A stretch of DNA of 7,778 bases from Verrucomicrobiota bacterium (GTDB taxonomy: Bacteria > Verrucomicrobiota > Verrucomicrobiia > Limisphaerales > JAEYXS01): the NCBI GenBank assembly GCA_021156225.1, contig JAJNBN010000145.1, positions 1-7,778 on the forward strand, in the 5' to 3' direction. The notes under the pieces are model-generated. The model had not been told where the DNA came from, did no database searches, and saw only the letters and a program-made list of their open reading frames with translations. Within the stretch, counting starts at the first letter, position 1, and each line of letters opens with the position of its first letter. This document shows, in pieces, positions 1 through 7,509 of this stretch. A program made the position numbers and the translations under genes.

Positions 1-148
1 ATGAACATCATGACATTGATCCTATGGATTTTTCTGTCCCCAACCTCCGACAGTTTTCAAATACAACCGCCGATTTTCCAAGCTGGCTGACCGCGTTGTT
101 AAAAAGGTAAGGAGAGAGGAGATTCGACGCAAGAGCACAGTGGAGATC
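1..148. other. Left-edge intergenic stretch, no gene supported
   Basis: No convincing gene is visible here, and the stretch is more AT-rich than the genes that follow. On the plus strand a short frame open from the window edge ends with TGA at 88-90 and resembles no family I know. On the minus strand an ATG at 9-11 follows an AGGA about 8 nt upstream, so a gene could start here and run off the left edge, but only 11 nt of it would be visible. A purine-rich run near 108-121 looks like a Shine-Dalgarno sequence but no plausible start follows it. Nothing can be assigned. Confidence 0.4.
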
Positions 149-185
149 CAATAAAATAGCCGCCTCAGTTTTCACCAAGGCGGCT
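149..185 (-). terminator. Rho-independent terminator of the aminotransferase gene
   Basis: Read on the minus strand, a perfect 8-bp GC-rich stem (AGCCGCCT at 178-185 paired with AGGCGGCT at 158-165) encloses a 12-nt loop and is followed directly by the T-rich run ATTTTATTG (149-157). It begins 24 bp after the aminotransferase stop codon. Stem, T-run and position together fit an intrinsic terminator for that gene. A 61-codon minus-strand frame spanning the structure is therefore probably not coding. Confidence 0.78.
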
Positions 186-209
186 GCTCGCAAATGTTGT
201 GATGAACGC

Positions 210-1298
210 TTACAGTTTCGCCATCGCGTTATCGAGGGCGGTGTAGAGCGTGTTCATCGTCGCTTCCGTTTCATCCCCCATGTTGGAGATGCGGAAGGTC
301 GTGCCCTTGATCTTGCCGTAGCCGCCGTCAATGAGGAAACCCTGTTCCTTCACCAGCTTCTGCAGCTTCGCGACGTCCACGGTGCGACCACCGGGCTTCG
401 CGCCGTTGTTGATGCACGTGAGGGTGACGGATTCGAAACCGGCATCCGGGAACAGCGTGAAGCCGTGTTTGGCGGCCCAGGCGCGCGTGGCCTTGGCGAG
501 CTTCAGGTGACGGGCATAGCGCGCGTCCAATCCTTCGGCGAAGAATTCGTCGAGCTTGGAGCCGAGCGCATAGATGTGGGAGATGCTCGGGGTGCTCGGG
601 GTCATGCTTTCCTTGGCGTTCTTGTCGAACTCCACGAAGTCGAAGTAGTAACCGCGATCTTTCACCGTGGCGGCCTTGGCCAGCGCAGCAGGTGAAGCGG
701 TGAACACCGTGAGGCCCGGGGGCAAAGCGAACGCTTTCTGCGTGCCGGCGAGCAGCACGTCGATGCCAAGCTTGTCGAAGTTCAAGGGCAGCGCGGTCAT
801 AGAGCTGACGGCGTCCACGATGAACATCACGTCCGGATACTTTTGCTTCAGCGCGGCGATCTCGTCCAGCGGGCTCATGGTGCCCGTGGAGGTTTCGTTG
901 TGGATCAACGTGAGCGCATCGAACTGGCCGGTGGCGAGTTTCTTGTCGATGGCTTCGGCGCGGATGGGCGAACCCCATTCGGATTGTAGACCTTCGGCGT
1001 CCTTGCCGCAGCGCTTGGAGACGTCCAACCACTTGTCGGAGAAGGCGCCCTTCATGCAGTTGAGGACCTTCTTGGTGACGAGATTGCGCAGGGAGCCTTC
1101 CATCACACCCCAGGCGGACGAGGTGGAGAGATAGACGAGCTGCTTCGTGCCGAGCAGGGTCTGGAGCTGTGGTTGGATCTTGCCGTAGAGGTCTTTGAAG
1201 CCTTGGGAACGATGACCAATCATCGGCGAACGGAACGCCGACCATGTCTTCTCGTTGACTTCAACCGGACCCGGGATATGCAGTTTGACGTGTGCCAT
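210..1298 (-). CDS. Class V PLP-dependent aminotransferase (alanine-glyoxylate / serine-pyruvate type)
   Basis: A 362-residue cytoplasmic fold-type I aminotransferase, the usual length for this family. It should transfer an amino group from alanine or serine to a keto acid such as glyoxylate or pyruvate; the true substrate pair cannot be read from sequence. Visible family marks are the N-terminal HIPGPVEV (7-14), PMIGHRS (25-31), a phosphate-binding STSS (58-61), NETSTGT (134-140), VDAVSS (161-166) with Asp162 facing the PLP ring nitrogen, GTQKAFALPPG (185-195) with Lys188 as Schiff-base lysine, and FRISNMG (335-341) with Arg336 as the likely carboxylate-binding arginine. The frame is open for 48 more codons upstream, but the family begins close to Met-Ala-His at 1298, and the extra codons run through a hairpin. 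No clear Shine-Dalgarno precedes the ATG. The gene has its own terminator and looks like a single-gene unit. Archaeal-type phosphoserine aminotransferases are similar, so that activity is an alternative. Confidence 0.93.
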   Translation of the reverse strand: MAHVKLHIPGPVEVNEKTWSAFRSPMIGHRSQGFKDLYGKIQPQLQTLLGTKQLVYLSTSSAWGVMEGSLRNLVTKKVLNCMKGAFSDKWLDVSKRCGKDAEGLQSEWGSPIRAEAIDKKLATGQFDALTLIHNETSTGTMSPLDEIAALKQKYPDVMFIVDAVSSMTALPLNFDKLGIDVLLAGTQKAFALPPGLTVFTASPAALAKAATVKDRGYYFDFVEFDKNAKESMTPSTPSISHIYALGSKLDEFFAEGLDARYARHLKLAKATRAWAAKHGFTLFPDAGFESVTLTCINNGAKPGGRTVDVAKLQKLVKEQGFLIDGGYGKIKGTTFRISNMGDETEATMNTLYTALDNAMAKL

Positions 1299-1307
1299 AA
1301 AAAGCTC

Positions 1308-1321
1308 GTGAAATTTTTCAC
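1308..1321. repeat. Small dyad (GTGAAA-TT-TTTCAC) before the aminotransferase start
   Basis: A 6-bp inverted repeat with a 2-nt centre lies 9 to 22 nt upstream of the aminotransferase ATG, where a ribosome binding site would be expected. It could be an operator half-site pair or simply an AT-rich chance dyad. No regulator is implied by the sequence. Confidence 0.3.
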
Positions 1322-1407
1322 AAGCGGTCCCGGAACGCAAGCGGTGATTTAGTGATGAAACTATCGAGTTAACACAGATAGTGCAGATAAACGCAAATCG
1401 AGAAGTG

Positions 1408-1443
1408 AATGATGAATACCGCGCGAGCTTGGTATTCATCATT
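1408..1443. repeat. Perfect 13-bp inverted repeat (stem-loop)
   Basis: AATGATGAATACC (1408-1420) and its exact reverse complement (1431-1443) flank a 10-nt loop. The stem is not GC-rich and no T-run follows on either strand, so it is a poor intrinsic terminator. It lies 110 bp upstream of the aminotransferase start and 212 bp past the DUF1501 stop. A dispersed intergenic repeat, a bidirectional mRNA-stabilising hairpin or a large operator are all possible. Confidence 0.7.
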
Positions 1444-1586
1444 GCTCAGAAAAATATCTTTCAGCGCCTGGCCCACAGCAAGCCCTGCGAAGACCAGGTG
1501 GCATACAGAAGGCAGAAACCGCTCCCTAAAAAAATTTGTTTCCTGCGCCAGCTTCCCAGCGAGCGAAACCCACTTTTGCTTATGGA

Positions 1587-1654
1587 TCCCGCATGCGGGA
1601 CTGTGGGCGAGGCGCCCTCACTCCAAAGGCTGGACAGGCGATGGCACCTGTCCA
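1587..1654. repeat. REP-like cluster of three dyads
   Basis: Three dyads follow one another in 68 bp: a perfect 14-bp palindrome TCCCGCATGCGGGA (1587-1600), GGGCG-AGG-CGCCC (1605-1617), and TGGACAGG/CCTGTCCA separated by 8 nt (1631-1638/1647-1654). GC-rich dyads packed together between genes resemble the repetitive extragenic palindromes scattered through many bacterial genomes. Other copies would be needed to prove this; the window holds only this one. Confidence 0.45.
1631..1654 (-). terminator. Hairpin abutting the DUF1501 stop codon, possible operon end
   Basis: Read on the minus strand, an 8-bp perfect stem with an 8-nt loop begins at the very next base after the DUF1501 TAG. No T-run follows, so it is not a classical intrinsic terminator. 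It could protect the operon transcript's 3' end, act in factor-dependent termination, or be one element of a dispersed repeat. It is the only candidate for the end of the operon. Confidence 0.35.
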
Positions 1655-3094
<1,440 letters not shown>

Positions 3095-3101
3095 ACGGCT
3101 T

Positions 3102-6100
3102 CTATTCCTTCGTAATCGTTTCGTCGAGGTTCAGCAGCACGCGGGACACGGCGGTCCACGCGGCGAGCTGGGCCTCGGTGGCACCTTTTGGCAACGCAGG
3201 CAACTTGTTCACTTCACTGGCTGCAAGTTCCATCGGCTTCGCATCCTTCGCGCTGAAGCGCGTCAGTTGCTTCTGCAAAAGCGTTTCGAGTTCCTTCAAC
3301 TCATCCTTCGAGGGTTTGCGTGAGACGCAGCAGCGGAAGGCATATTCAAGGCGGCTGATGTCACTGGTGCCGCCTTCGCGCAGGACGCGTTGGGCGAGGG
3401 CCTGTGCGGTCTCCATGGAAATGGGATCGTTCAAGGTCATCAAGGCTTGCAACGGGGTGTTCGAGCGACCGCGACGCACGCAGGAGAAATCCCCATTCGG
3501 TGCATCGAAGGCTTGCAGGAGCGGATAGGGCACGGAGCGATAACGGAAGGTGTAGAGCGCGCGGCGATAACGGTTCTCGCCCTTTTCCTCCTCCCAGAAT
3601 TTCGGTCCGTAACTCGTCGGGGGCAGGAACAGGAATTCCGGTGCGGGCGGATAGACACTCGCGCCGCCGACCTTCGGATTCAGCAGACCGCTGGCGCTCA
3701 GGCCGATGTCGCGCACGAGTTCGGCATCCACGCGGAAGCGGGCACCACGGGCGAGCAGGCGGTTGTTCGGGTCCAACGTGTAGAGTTCCGGCGTGACGTT
3801 GGACGATTGGCGATAGGTGGCCGAGGTGACGATGAGGCGGTGGAGCTTCTTCAGGCTCCATTGATTTTCCATGAAGTTCACGGAGAGCCAGTCGAGCAGC
3901 TCCGGGTGCGAAGGCGCGGGTGCTTGCACGCCGAGGTCTTCGCTCGTCTCCACCAGACCGATGCCGAAATAGGTCTGCCACACGCGGTTCACCTGGGAGC
4001 GCGCGGCGGTGGGTGACTTCGGATCGACGAGCCACTTGGCGAAAGTGAGTCGGTTGCCTTCGGAATTCGCGGGCAAAGGATTCAGCACCTTCGGCACGCC
4101 GGTGGTCATCTTGTCGGCGGGCTTGGTCATGTCGCCGCGCTTGAGGAGGAACGTATCGCGCGGATTGTCCATGCGATTCAGCACCATCTGCGTGCTGCCT
4201 TCGGGATGTTGCTTCCAGAGGGCGGCGATCTGGGTGTTCGCTTCACTCCATTCGGGGACTTGCTGGCGCCAGAAGGTGAAGAGATCGGCCTTCTGGATGC
4301 GCGTGCGCTGTTCGCGCGGAGTCTCAAGAATCTTCGCGATCTTGTGCGGGAGGGCCGGAGCGGTTTCGGTCACATCACCGGCAAAGGCGACGCGGAAACG
4401 GCCGAGGTTCAGGTTTTGGTTCTGATCACTGTTCGGGCCGCCATGCTGCTGCTGGATCTCGAAGGTCAGCCGCGTGCCTTTCGCGAAGGCAAAGTTGTTC
4501 GTGGCGATGAAGATGGCGGTGCGGTCCTGGTTGCGCTGGCCGGGTCCGGCATCGATGCCCCACGCGGTTTTGATGTCCTTGTCGATGGCGTAGCTGATGG
4601 GACCGGTGACGCGATATTCGTTCGTCTTGTAGCCGCCCTGCAGCACCTTGGGCAGGACGGTCTCATGATTGCCGAAATCGGCGAGGGCTTTCACGAACTT
4701 CACGCCCGTTTTCTCATTCGGCTTGGTGACATCTTCCACCACCACGCGGAATTCGGTGAGGGCGGCCAATCCTTCCACCGAGCGGCCGGGGCCACCAGCG
4801 GGCAGGTTCGGATCGGTCATGAGCTCGAGGCGGAAGGCATTGATATTGGTGGCGGTGACGGTGTTGGTGAAGACGGCGGTGAAGCGGGTGGGGGCATAGC
4901 CGGAGCCCAGTTGAGAGCCGTCGGGGAAATCGTAATAGCGCTGCGCGTTATCGCCCGCGTTGCCCAAGGGCAGCACGGTCCAGTTGGGCGAGCGTTCTTT
5001 CACCTGCTGTTCCCACGCGGCGAGTTTTTTCTCCCAGTCAGGAGTGCGATGCTTCAGGTCTTCCTCGATGCGGGCGATCTCACTGAGGAGATGGGCCCGG
5101 CGCATGTTCTGGTCGGGCGCATACACATTCATGCTGCCTTCCGTGCTGTCATTGATGAAGGCAAAGAGCTGGTAATATTCCTTCTGCGAGATGGGATCGT
5201 ATTTGTGATCGTGGCATTGCGCGCACTGGACGGTGAGGCCCATCACGCTTTTGCCGATGGCGTCGAGACGATCAAACATGGCTTCCATGCGGAACTGCTC
5301 GGGATGCACCCCGCCCTCCTCATTGATCATCGAGTTGCGGAGAAAGCCGGTGGCGACTTTCTGGTCCTGGGTGGAGTTCGGCAACAGGTCACCGGCGATC
5401 TGTTCGATGATGAATTGGTTGTAAGGAAGGTCGCGATTGAAAGCGTTGATGACCCAATCGCGGTAGAACCAGACATCGCGTGGTTTGTCTTTCTCGAAAC
5501 CGTCGGAGTCGGCGTAACGCGCGCCATCCAGCCAGATGCGAGCCCAGCGCTCGCCGTAATGCGGTGAGGCGAGGAGGCGATCCACCTGTTTCTCGTAAGC
5601 GTTGCGGGAACGGTCAGCGAGGAAAGCGTCCACTTCAGCAGGCGTCGGGGGCAGACCGATGATGTCGAGTGAGAGGCGGCGGAGCAAGGTGACCTTGTCG
5701 GCTTCCAGTGAAGGCTTGAGATTTTCCTGCTCCAGCTTGGCCAGCACAAAGCGGTCGATGGGATTTTCCACCCAGCGGGTGTTCTTTACCTTGGGCAGGG
5801 AAGGTTTCACGGGTGGCTTGAAGGCCCAGTGATCTTTGCCGGCGGCGACCATTTTCACGGAGGCGGATTCGGGCCACACGGCGCCTTGATCGATCCACGT
5901 CTTGATGAGCGTCACCTGCTCGGCGCTGAGGCGATCGCCCTTTTTCGGCATGGGAGCCACTTCCTTGTGAGAAGCGGTGATGACCTGATAGAGCACGCTC
6001 TTAGCGCTGTCGCCCGGAACGATGGCTGCGCCGTGATAGCCGCCTTTGAAGGCGTTTTCACGGCTATCGAGGCGCAGGGAGGACTCTTGTTTATCCGCTC

Positions 6101-6245
6101 CGTGGCACTCGATGCAGCGCGCGGTGAAGATAGGCTGGATGTCGCGGACGAAGTCCACCGAAGCGGCGCTCAGGCTGCACGCACCAGCCAGCCACAACCC
6201 GGCAAGGGCGGCGAGGCGCAGGGGTTTTTCAGGCAACAAAAACAT
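3102..6245 (-). CDS. PSCyt1-DUF1549-DUF1553 (PSD1) exported cytochrome-like protein
   Basis: A 1047-residue exported protein. A signal peptide (1-29; basic start, hydrophobic 11-21, cleavage near SAA) leads into a planctomycete-type cytochrome c domain, PSCyt1 (about 30-125), with haem motif C44-IE-C47-H48 and Met99 in APMPKKGDR as the likely second axial ligand. DUF1549 (about 155-365) includes GERWARIWLDGARYADSDG (231-249) and a second C341-AQ-C344-HDHKYDP. A middle section (about 430-625) with TAWGID and LGRFRVAF looks like the discoidin-like region often inserted in this family. DUF1553 (about 725-985) carries QVNRVWQTYFG (751-761), FRVDAELVRD (837-846) and GRSNTPLQALMTLND (926-940). The C-terminus (about 986-1047) looks helical. 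The protein probably binds haem covalently and works with the downstream DUF1501 protein, perhaps on cell-surface glycans, but its reaction is unknown. No Shine-Dalgarno is evident. Full length, with no sign of damage. Confidence 0.95.
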   Translation of the reverse strand: MFLLPEKPLRLAALAGLWLAGACSLSAASVDFVRDIQPIFTARCIECHGADKQESSLRLDSRENAFKGGYHGAAIVPGDSAKSVLYQVITASHKEVAPMPKKGDRLSAEQVTLIKTWIDQGAVWPESASVKMVAAGKDHWAFKPPVKPSLPKVKNTRWVENPIDRFVLAKLEQENLKPSLEADKVTLLRRLSLDIIGLPPTPAEVDAFLADRSRNAYEKQVDRLLASPHYGERWARIWLDGARYADSDGFEKDKPRDVWFYRDWVINAFNRDLPYNQFIIEQIAGDLLPNSTQDQKVATGFLRNSMINEEGGVHPEQFRMEAMFDRLDAIGKSVMGLTVQCAQCHDHKYDPISQKEYYQLFAFINDSTEGSMNVYAPDQNMRRAHLLSEIARIEEDLKHRTPDWEKKLAAWEQQVKERSPNWTVLPLGNAGDNAQRYYDFPDGSQLGSGYAPTRFTAVFTNTVTATNINAFRLELMTDPNLPAGGPGRSVEGLAALTEFRVVVEDVTKPNEKTGVKFVKALADFGNHETVLPKVLQGGYKTNEYRVTGPISYAIDKDIKTAWGIDAGPGQRNQDRTAIFIATNNFAFAKGTRLTFEIQQQHGGPNSDQNQNLNLGRFRVAFAGDVTETAPALPHKIAKILETPREQRTRIQKADLFTFWRQQVPEWSEANTQIAALWKQHPEGSTQMVLNRMDNPRDTFLLKRGDMTKPADKMTTGVPKVLNPLPANSEGNRLTFAKWLVDPKSPTAARSQVNRVWQTYFGIGLVETSEDLGVQAPAPSHPELLDWLSVNFMENQWSLKKLHRLIVTSATYRQSSNVTPELYTLDPNNRLLARGARFRVDAELVRDIGLSASGLLNPKVGGASVYPPAPEFLFLPPTSYGPKFWEEEKGENRYRRALYTFRYRSVPYPLLQAFDAPNGDFSCVRRGRSNTPLQALMTLNDPISMETAQALAQRVLREGGTSDISRLEYAFRCCVSRKPSKDELKELETLLQKQLTRFSAKDAKPMELAASEVNKLPALPKGATEAQLAAWTAVSRVLLNLDETITKE
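3106..3111 (-). promoter_or_regulatory. Ribosome binding site of the DUF1501 gene
   Basis: GAAGGA on the minus strand lies inside the last codons of the upstream PSCyt/DUF1553 gene, 11 nt before the DUF1501 ATG. It is one of the few Shine-Dalgarno-like sequences at a gene start in this window. Its location inside the preceding gene supports translation from a shared transcript. Confidence 0.5.
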
Positions 6246-6412
6246 AATCAGGCGATTACTCAGATACTAGGGCATCGCGGGCGGGCCGGAATAGAGAAAA
6301 TTGCTTACTAGTATGGAGGATTCAGCCATGTAGGGGTAATGACCGATGACGAAAATCCGAATGACGAAGGAAACATCGAACCCTGAACATCGAAAGCGGA
6401 GTTAGCGCCTCT
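6246..6412. repeat. AraC-to-PSCyt intergenic region with short direct repeats
   Basis: This 167-bp gap should contain the operon promoter. On the plus strand ATGACGAA occurs at 6346-6353 and 6361-6368 (15-bp step), and AACATCGAA at 6372-6380 and 6386-6394 (14-bp step). The repeats could be binding sites for the adjacent AraC protein or remnants of a dispersed intergenic repeat. Nearer the operon start, ATACTAG (6264-6270) and CTAGTAT (6308-6314) are inverted copies 37 bp apart. No confident -35/-10 pair and no terminator for the AraC gene were found. Confidence 0.4.
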
Positions 6413-7342
6413 TCATCTCGCATGCGGGACAGCTACGGCTACGGTGCCGCGTTCGCGCTTGCGGAAATCGGTGGGGGTGAAGCCGGTGACCTGCTTGAAA
6501 TCGCGGCTGAAGAAGAACTGGTCACTGTAGCCGCATTGGCTGGCGACTTGTTTGATGGCTTCGTCGGTCTCAATCAGACGGCGCTTGGCGTGAGTGATAC
6601 GTTCCCGGCGGAGCCATTCATGCGGGCTGGTGCCCAGATGCTGTTTGAAGACGCGGAAGAAATGCGAAGGGCTCATGCCGGCCATGGCGGCGAGTTCCGG
6701 CACGCGCCACGGGTGGAAGTATTTCAGGCGCATCGTCTCGATGGGCTTGCGCAGGCGATCGGGCATGGTGTGATCGCCATCCGTCAAAAGGCCGCTGGAG
6801 TGGCGGGATTCGGTGAGCCACGCGACGAGCTGCGTGAGATCGCTGTTCAGCCAGGCATCCATGGCGACGTCGGGCGCTTGCAAGCGGCGGAAGATACGGT
6901 CGAAGACCGGACGCACGGAACGCATGGAGAGCTGGCTGAAAACGGGATGCGCTTTCACCGCGAGACTGGCGGCCCAACGCGCGCCTTGTGGGCCATCGAA
7001 GCGGAGCCAATAGACTTCCCACGGATCGCTCTTCACCGCCCAGTAGGCGTGCGGCTGGCCGCAATCGATCCATACGAGGTCACCGGCATTCACGGTCCAG
7101 ACCTTGCCCTGCACCTGCACTTCACCGGTGCCGCGCAGGCAGAGGATAAGTTCATGACCGGGGTAGTGATCGCGAGCGATGTGATGCTCCGGTCCCGCGA
7201 TAAGGTGACCGGCGCGCACGACGCTGTGGTGGCAAGCGAACGTCTCCGCTGATGGAGTATGATACAGCGAGAGCAAAAAACGCGTTGGCGCTGCGGGTTT
7301 GGTCACACAGGTAGCATGCGGGGAAAAGGGGCGAATGTCCAA
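6413..7342 (-). CDS. AraC-family transcriptional regulator with cupin sensor domain
   Basis: A cytoplasmic DNA-binding regulator of up to 309 residues. The N-terminal half (about 40-170) is an AraC-type cupin sensor: HHIARDHYPGHELILCLRG (53-71), GDLVWIDCGQPHAYW (87-101), WEVYWLRFDG (108-117). The C-terminal half (about 200-296) has two helix-turn-helix units: VPELAAMAGMSPSHFFRVFK (214-233) and IKQVASQCGYSDQFFFSRDF (263-282), the latter in the family's recognisable signature, followed by GFTPTDFRKR (287-296). Such proteins usually activate nearby catabolic genes on binding a small ligand, often a sugar. The position just upstream of the PSCyt/DUF1501 operon, in the same direction, suggests it controls that operon. 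The start is uncertain: no in-frame ATG exists between the upstream stop and the sensor domain, so TTG at 7342 or GTG at 7306 (Val13) must be used; neither has a clear Shine-Dalgarno. Confidence 0.92.
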   Translation of the reverse strand: MDIRPFSPHATCVTKPAAPTRFLLSLYHTPSAETFACHHSVVRAGHLIAGPEHHIARDHYPGHELILCLRGTGEVQVQGKVWTVNAGDLVWIDCGQPHAYWAVKSDPWEVYWLRFDGPQGARWAASLAVKAHPVFSQLSMRSVRPVFDRIFRRLQAPDVAMDAWLNSDLTQLVAWLTESRHSSGLLTDGDHTMPDRLRKPIETMRLKYFHPWRVPELAAMAGMSPSHFFRVFKQHLGTSPHEWLRRERITHAKRRLIETDEAIKQVASQCGYSDQFFFSRDFKQVTGFTPTDFRKRERGTVAVAVPHAR

Positions 7343-7350
7343 TCTGGGAT

Positions 7351-7509
7351 GTGCCGGAAAACATCGAACATCAAGGAGGGGAAGAGCGCAATGTTGCCGA
7401 GCGACCTGATGAAAAGCTGTTGGCCTTGTTGGACGTCATCGCCAAACGGCTGGATGCAGGCTGTAATGCGTTCGGGGAGGGCTTCTTTTCAAAAGATTCT
7501 GCGATGTGA
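7351..7509 (+). CDS. Possible small protein, 52 residues, unknown
   Basis: A plus-strand frame from GTG at 7351 to TGA at 7507-7509 fills the gap between the AraC gene and the pseudopilin gene. Its translation includes DEKLLALLDVIAKRL, which would make a good amphipathic helix, and the frame reads like protein rather than shadow. Against it, there is no ATG, no room for a promoter except inside the start of the AraC gene, no family I recognise, and it overlaps the end of the pseudopilin frame by 21 bp. If the pseudopilin originally ended at 7523, the two would not overlap. A strong Shine-Dalgarno-like AAGGAGG (7373-7379) lies within it but points to an ATG at 7391 in a different frame. It may be the remnant of an older gene or chance. 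Confidence 0.2.
   Translation: MPENIEHQGGEERNVAERPDEKLLALLDVIAKRLDAGCNAFGEGFFSKDSAM
7357..7372. repeat. AACATCGAA copy upstream of the AraC gene
   Basis: GGAAAACATCGAAC (7356-7369) nearly repeats GGAAACATCGAAC (6369-6381) on the other side of the AraC gene, differing by one extra A, and is followed by a partial second unit ACATCAA. It sits 15-27 nt upstream of the proposed TTG start, where an autoregulatory site could lie. A dispersed repeat remnant is equally possible. Confidence 0.35.

Larger units (their letters stand above)
1299..1654. other. Repeat-rich intergenic region between aminotransferase and DUF1501 genes
   Basis: This 356-bp gap has no supported gene: plus-strand frames crossing it continue into the antisense of DUF1501 and resemble no protein family. 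It must contain the promoter of the aminotransferase, but I could not find a convincing -35/-10 pair. It holds a small dyad next to the aminotransferase start (1308-1321), a degenerate ~10-bp repeat with CAGATA at 1375-1380 and 1384-1389, a perfect 13-bp inverted repeat (1408-1443), an A7/T run near 1527-1537, and three clustered dyads (1587-1654). Confidence 0.6.

Noticed and set aside
8..193. 61-codon minus-strand frame downstream of the aminotransferase
   Set aside because: It contains the aminotransferase terminator hairpin, has no family resemblance and no ribosome site.
1299..1442. N-terminal extension of the aminotransferase to an ATG at 1442
   Set aside because: The extra 48 residues run through the hairpin and repeat region, and the family begins at about residue 49 of that frame.
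3361..4035. 224-codon minus-strand frame within the PSCyt/DUF1553 gene
   Set aside because: An alternate frame of the same strand, rich in Arg, Ala and Pro, typical of GC-rich shadows; the main frame is intact.
4206..5567. Long plus-strand frame (453 codons) opposite the PSCyt/DUF1553 gene
   Set aside because: It mirrors the codon positions of an unmistakable family protein on the minus strand and lacks motifs of its own.
6170..6245. Lipoprotein signal (LAGAC at residues 19-23) in the PSCyt protein
   Set aside because: The -3 position relative to Cys23 is Ala rather than Leu, Val or Ile, so the lipobox is poor and a normal signal peptidase I site near residues 27-29 is more likely.
6264..6314. 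Inverted copies ATACTAG / CTAGTAT before the PSCyt start
   Set aside because: Only 7 bp long and 37 bp apart, with a self-palindromic core; too weak to call an operator.
6419..6430. 12-bp match (CGCATGCGGGAC) to the palindrome at 1590-1601
   Set aside because: It is at the coding end of the AraC gene; one 12-bp match between two places is expected by chance in a window this size.
6422..7252. 276-codon plus-strand frame opposite the AraC gene
   Set aside because: The minus strand carries both AraC helix-turn-helix units and the cupin domain; the plus frame has no recognisable domain.
7484..7496. Odd palindrome TCTTTTCAAAAGA over the pseudopilin stop
   Set aside because: A 6-bp AT-rich dyad with a 1-nt centre cannot form a useful hairpin and is not a credible terminator.
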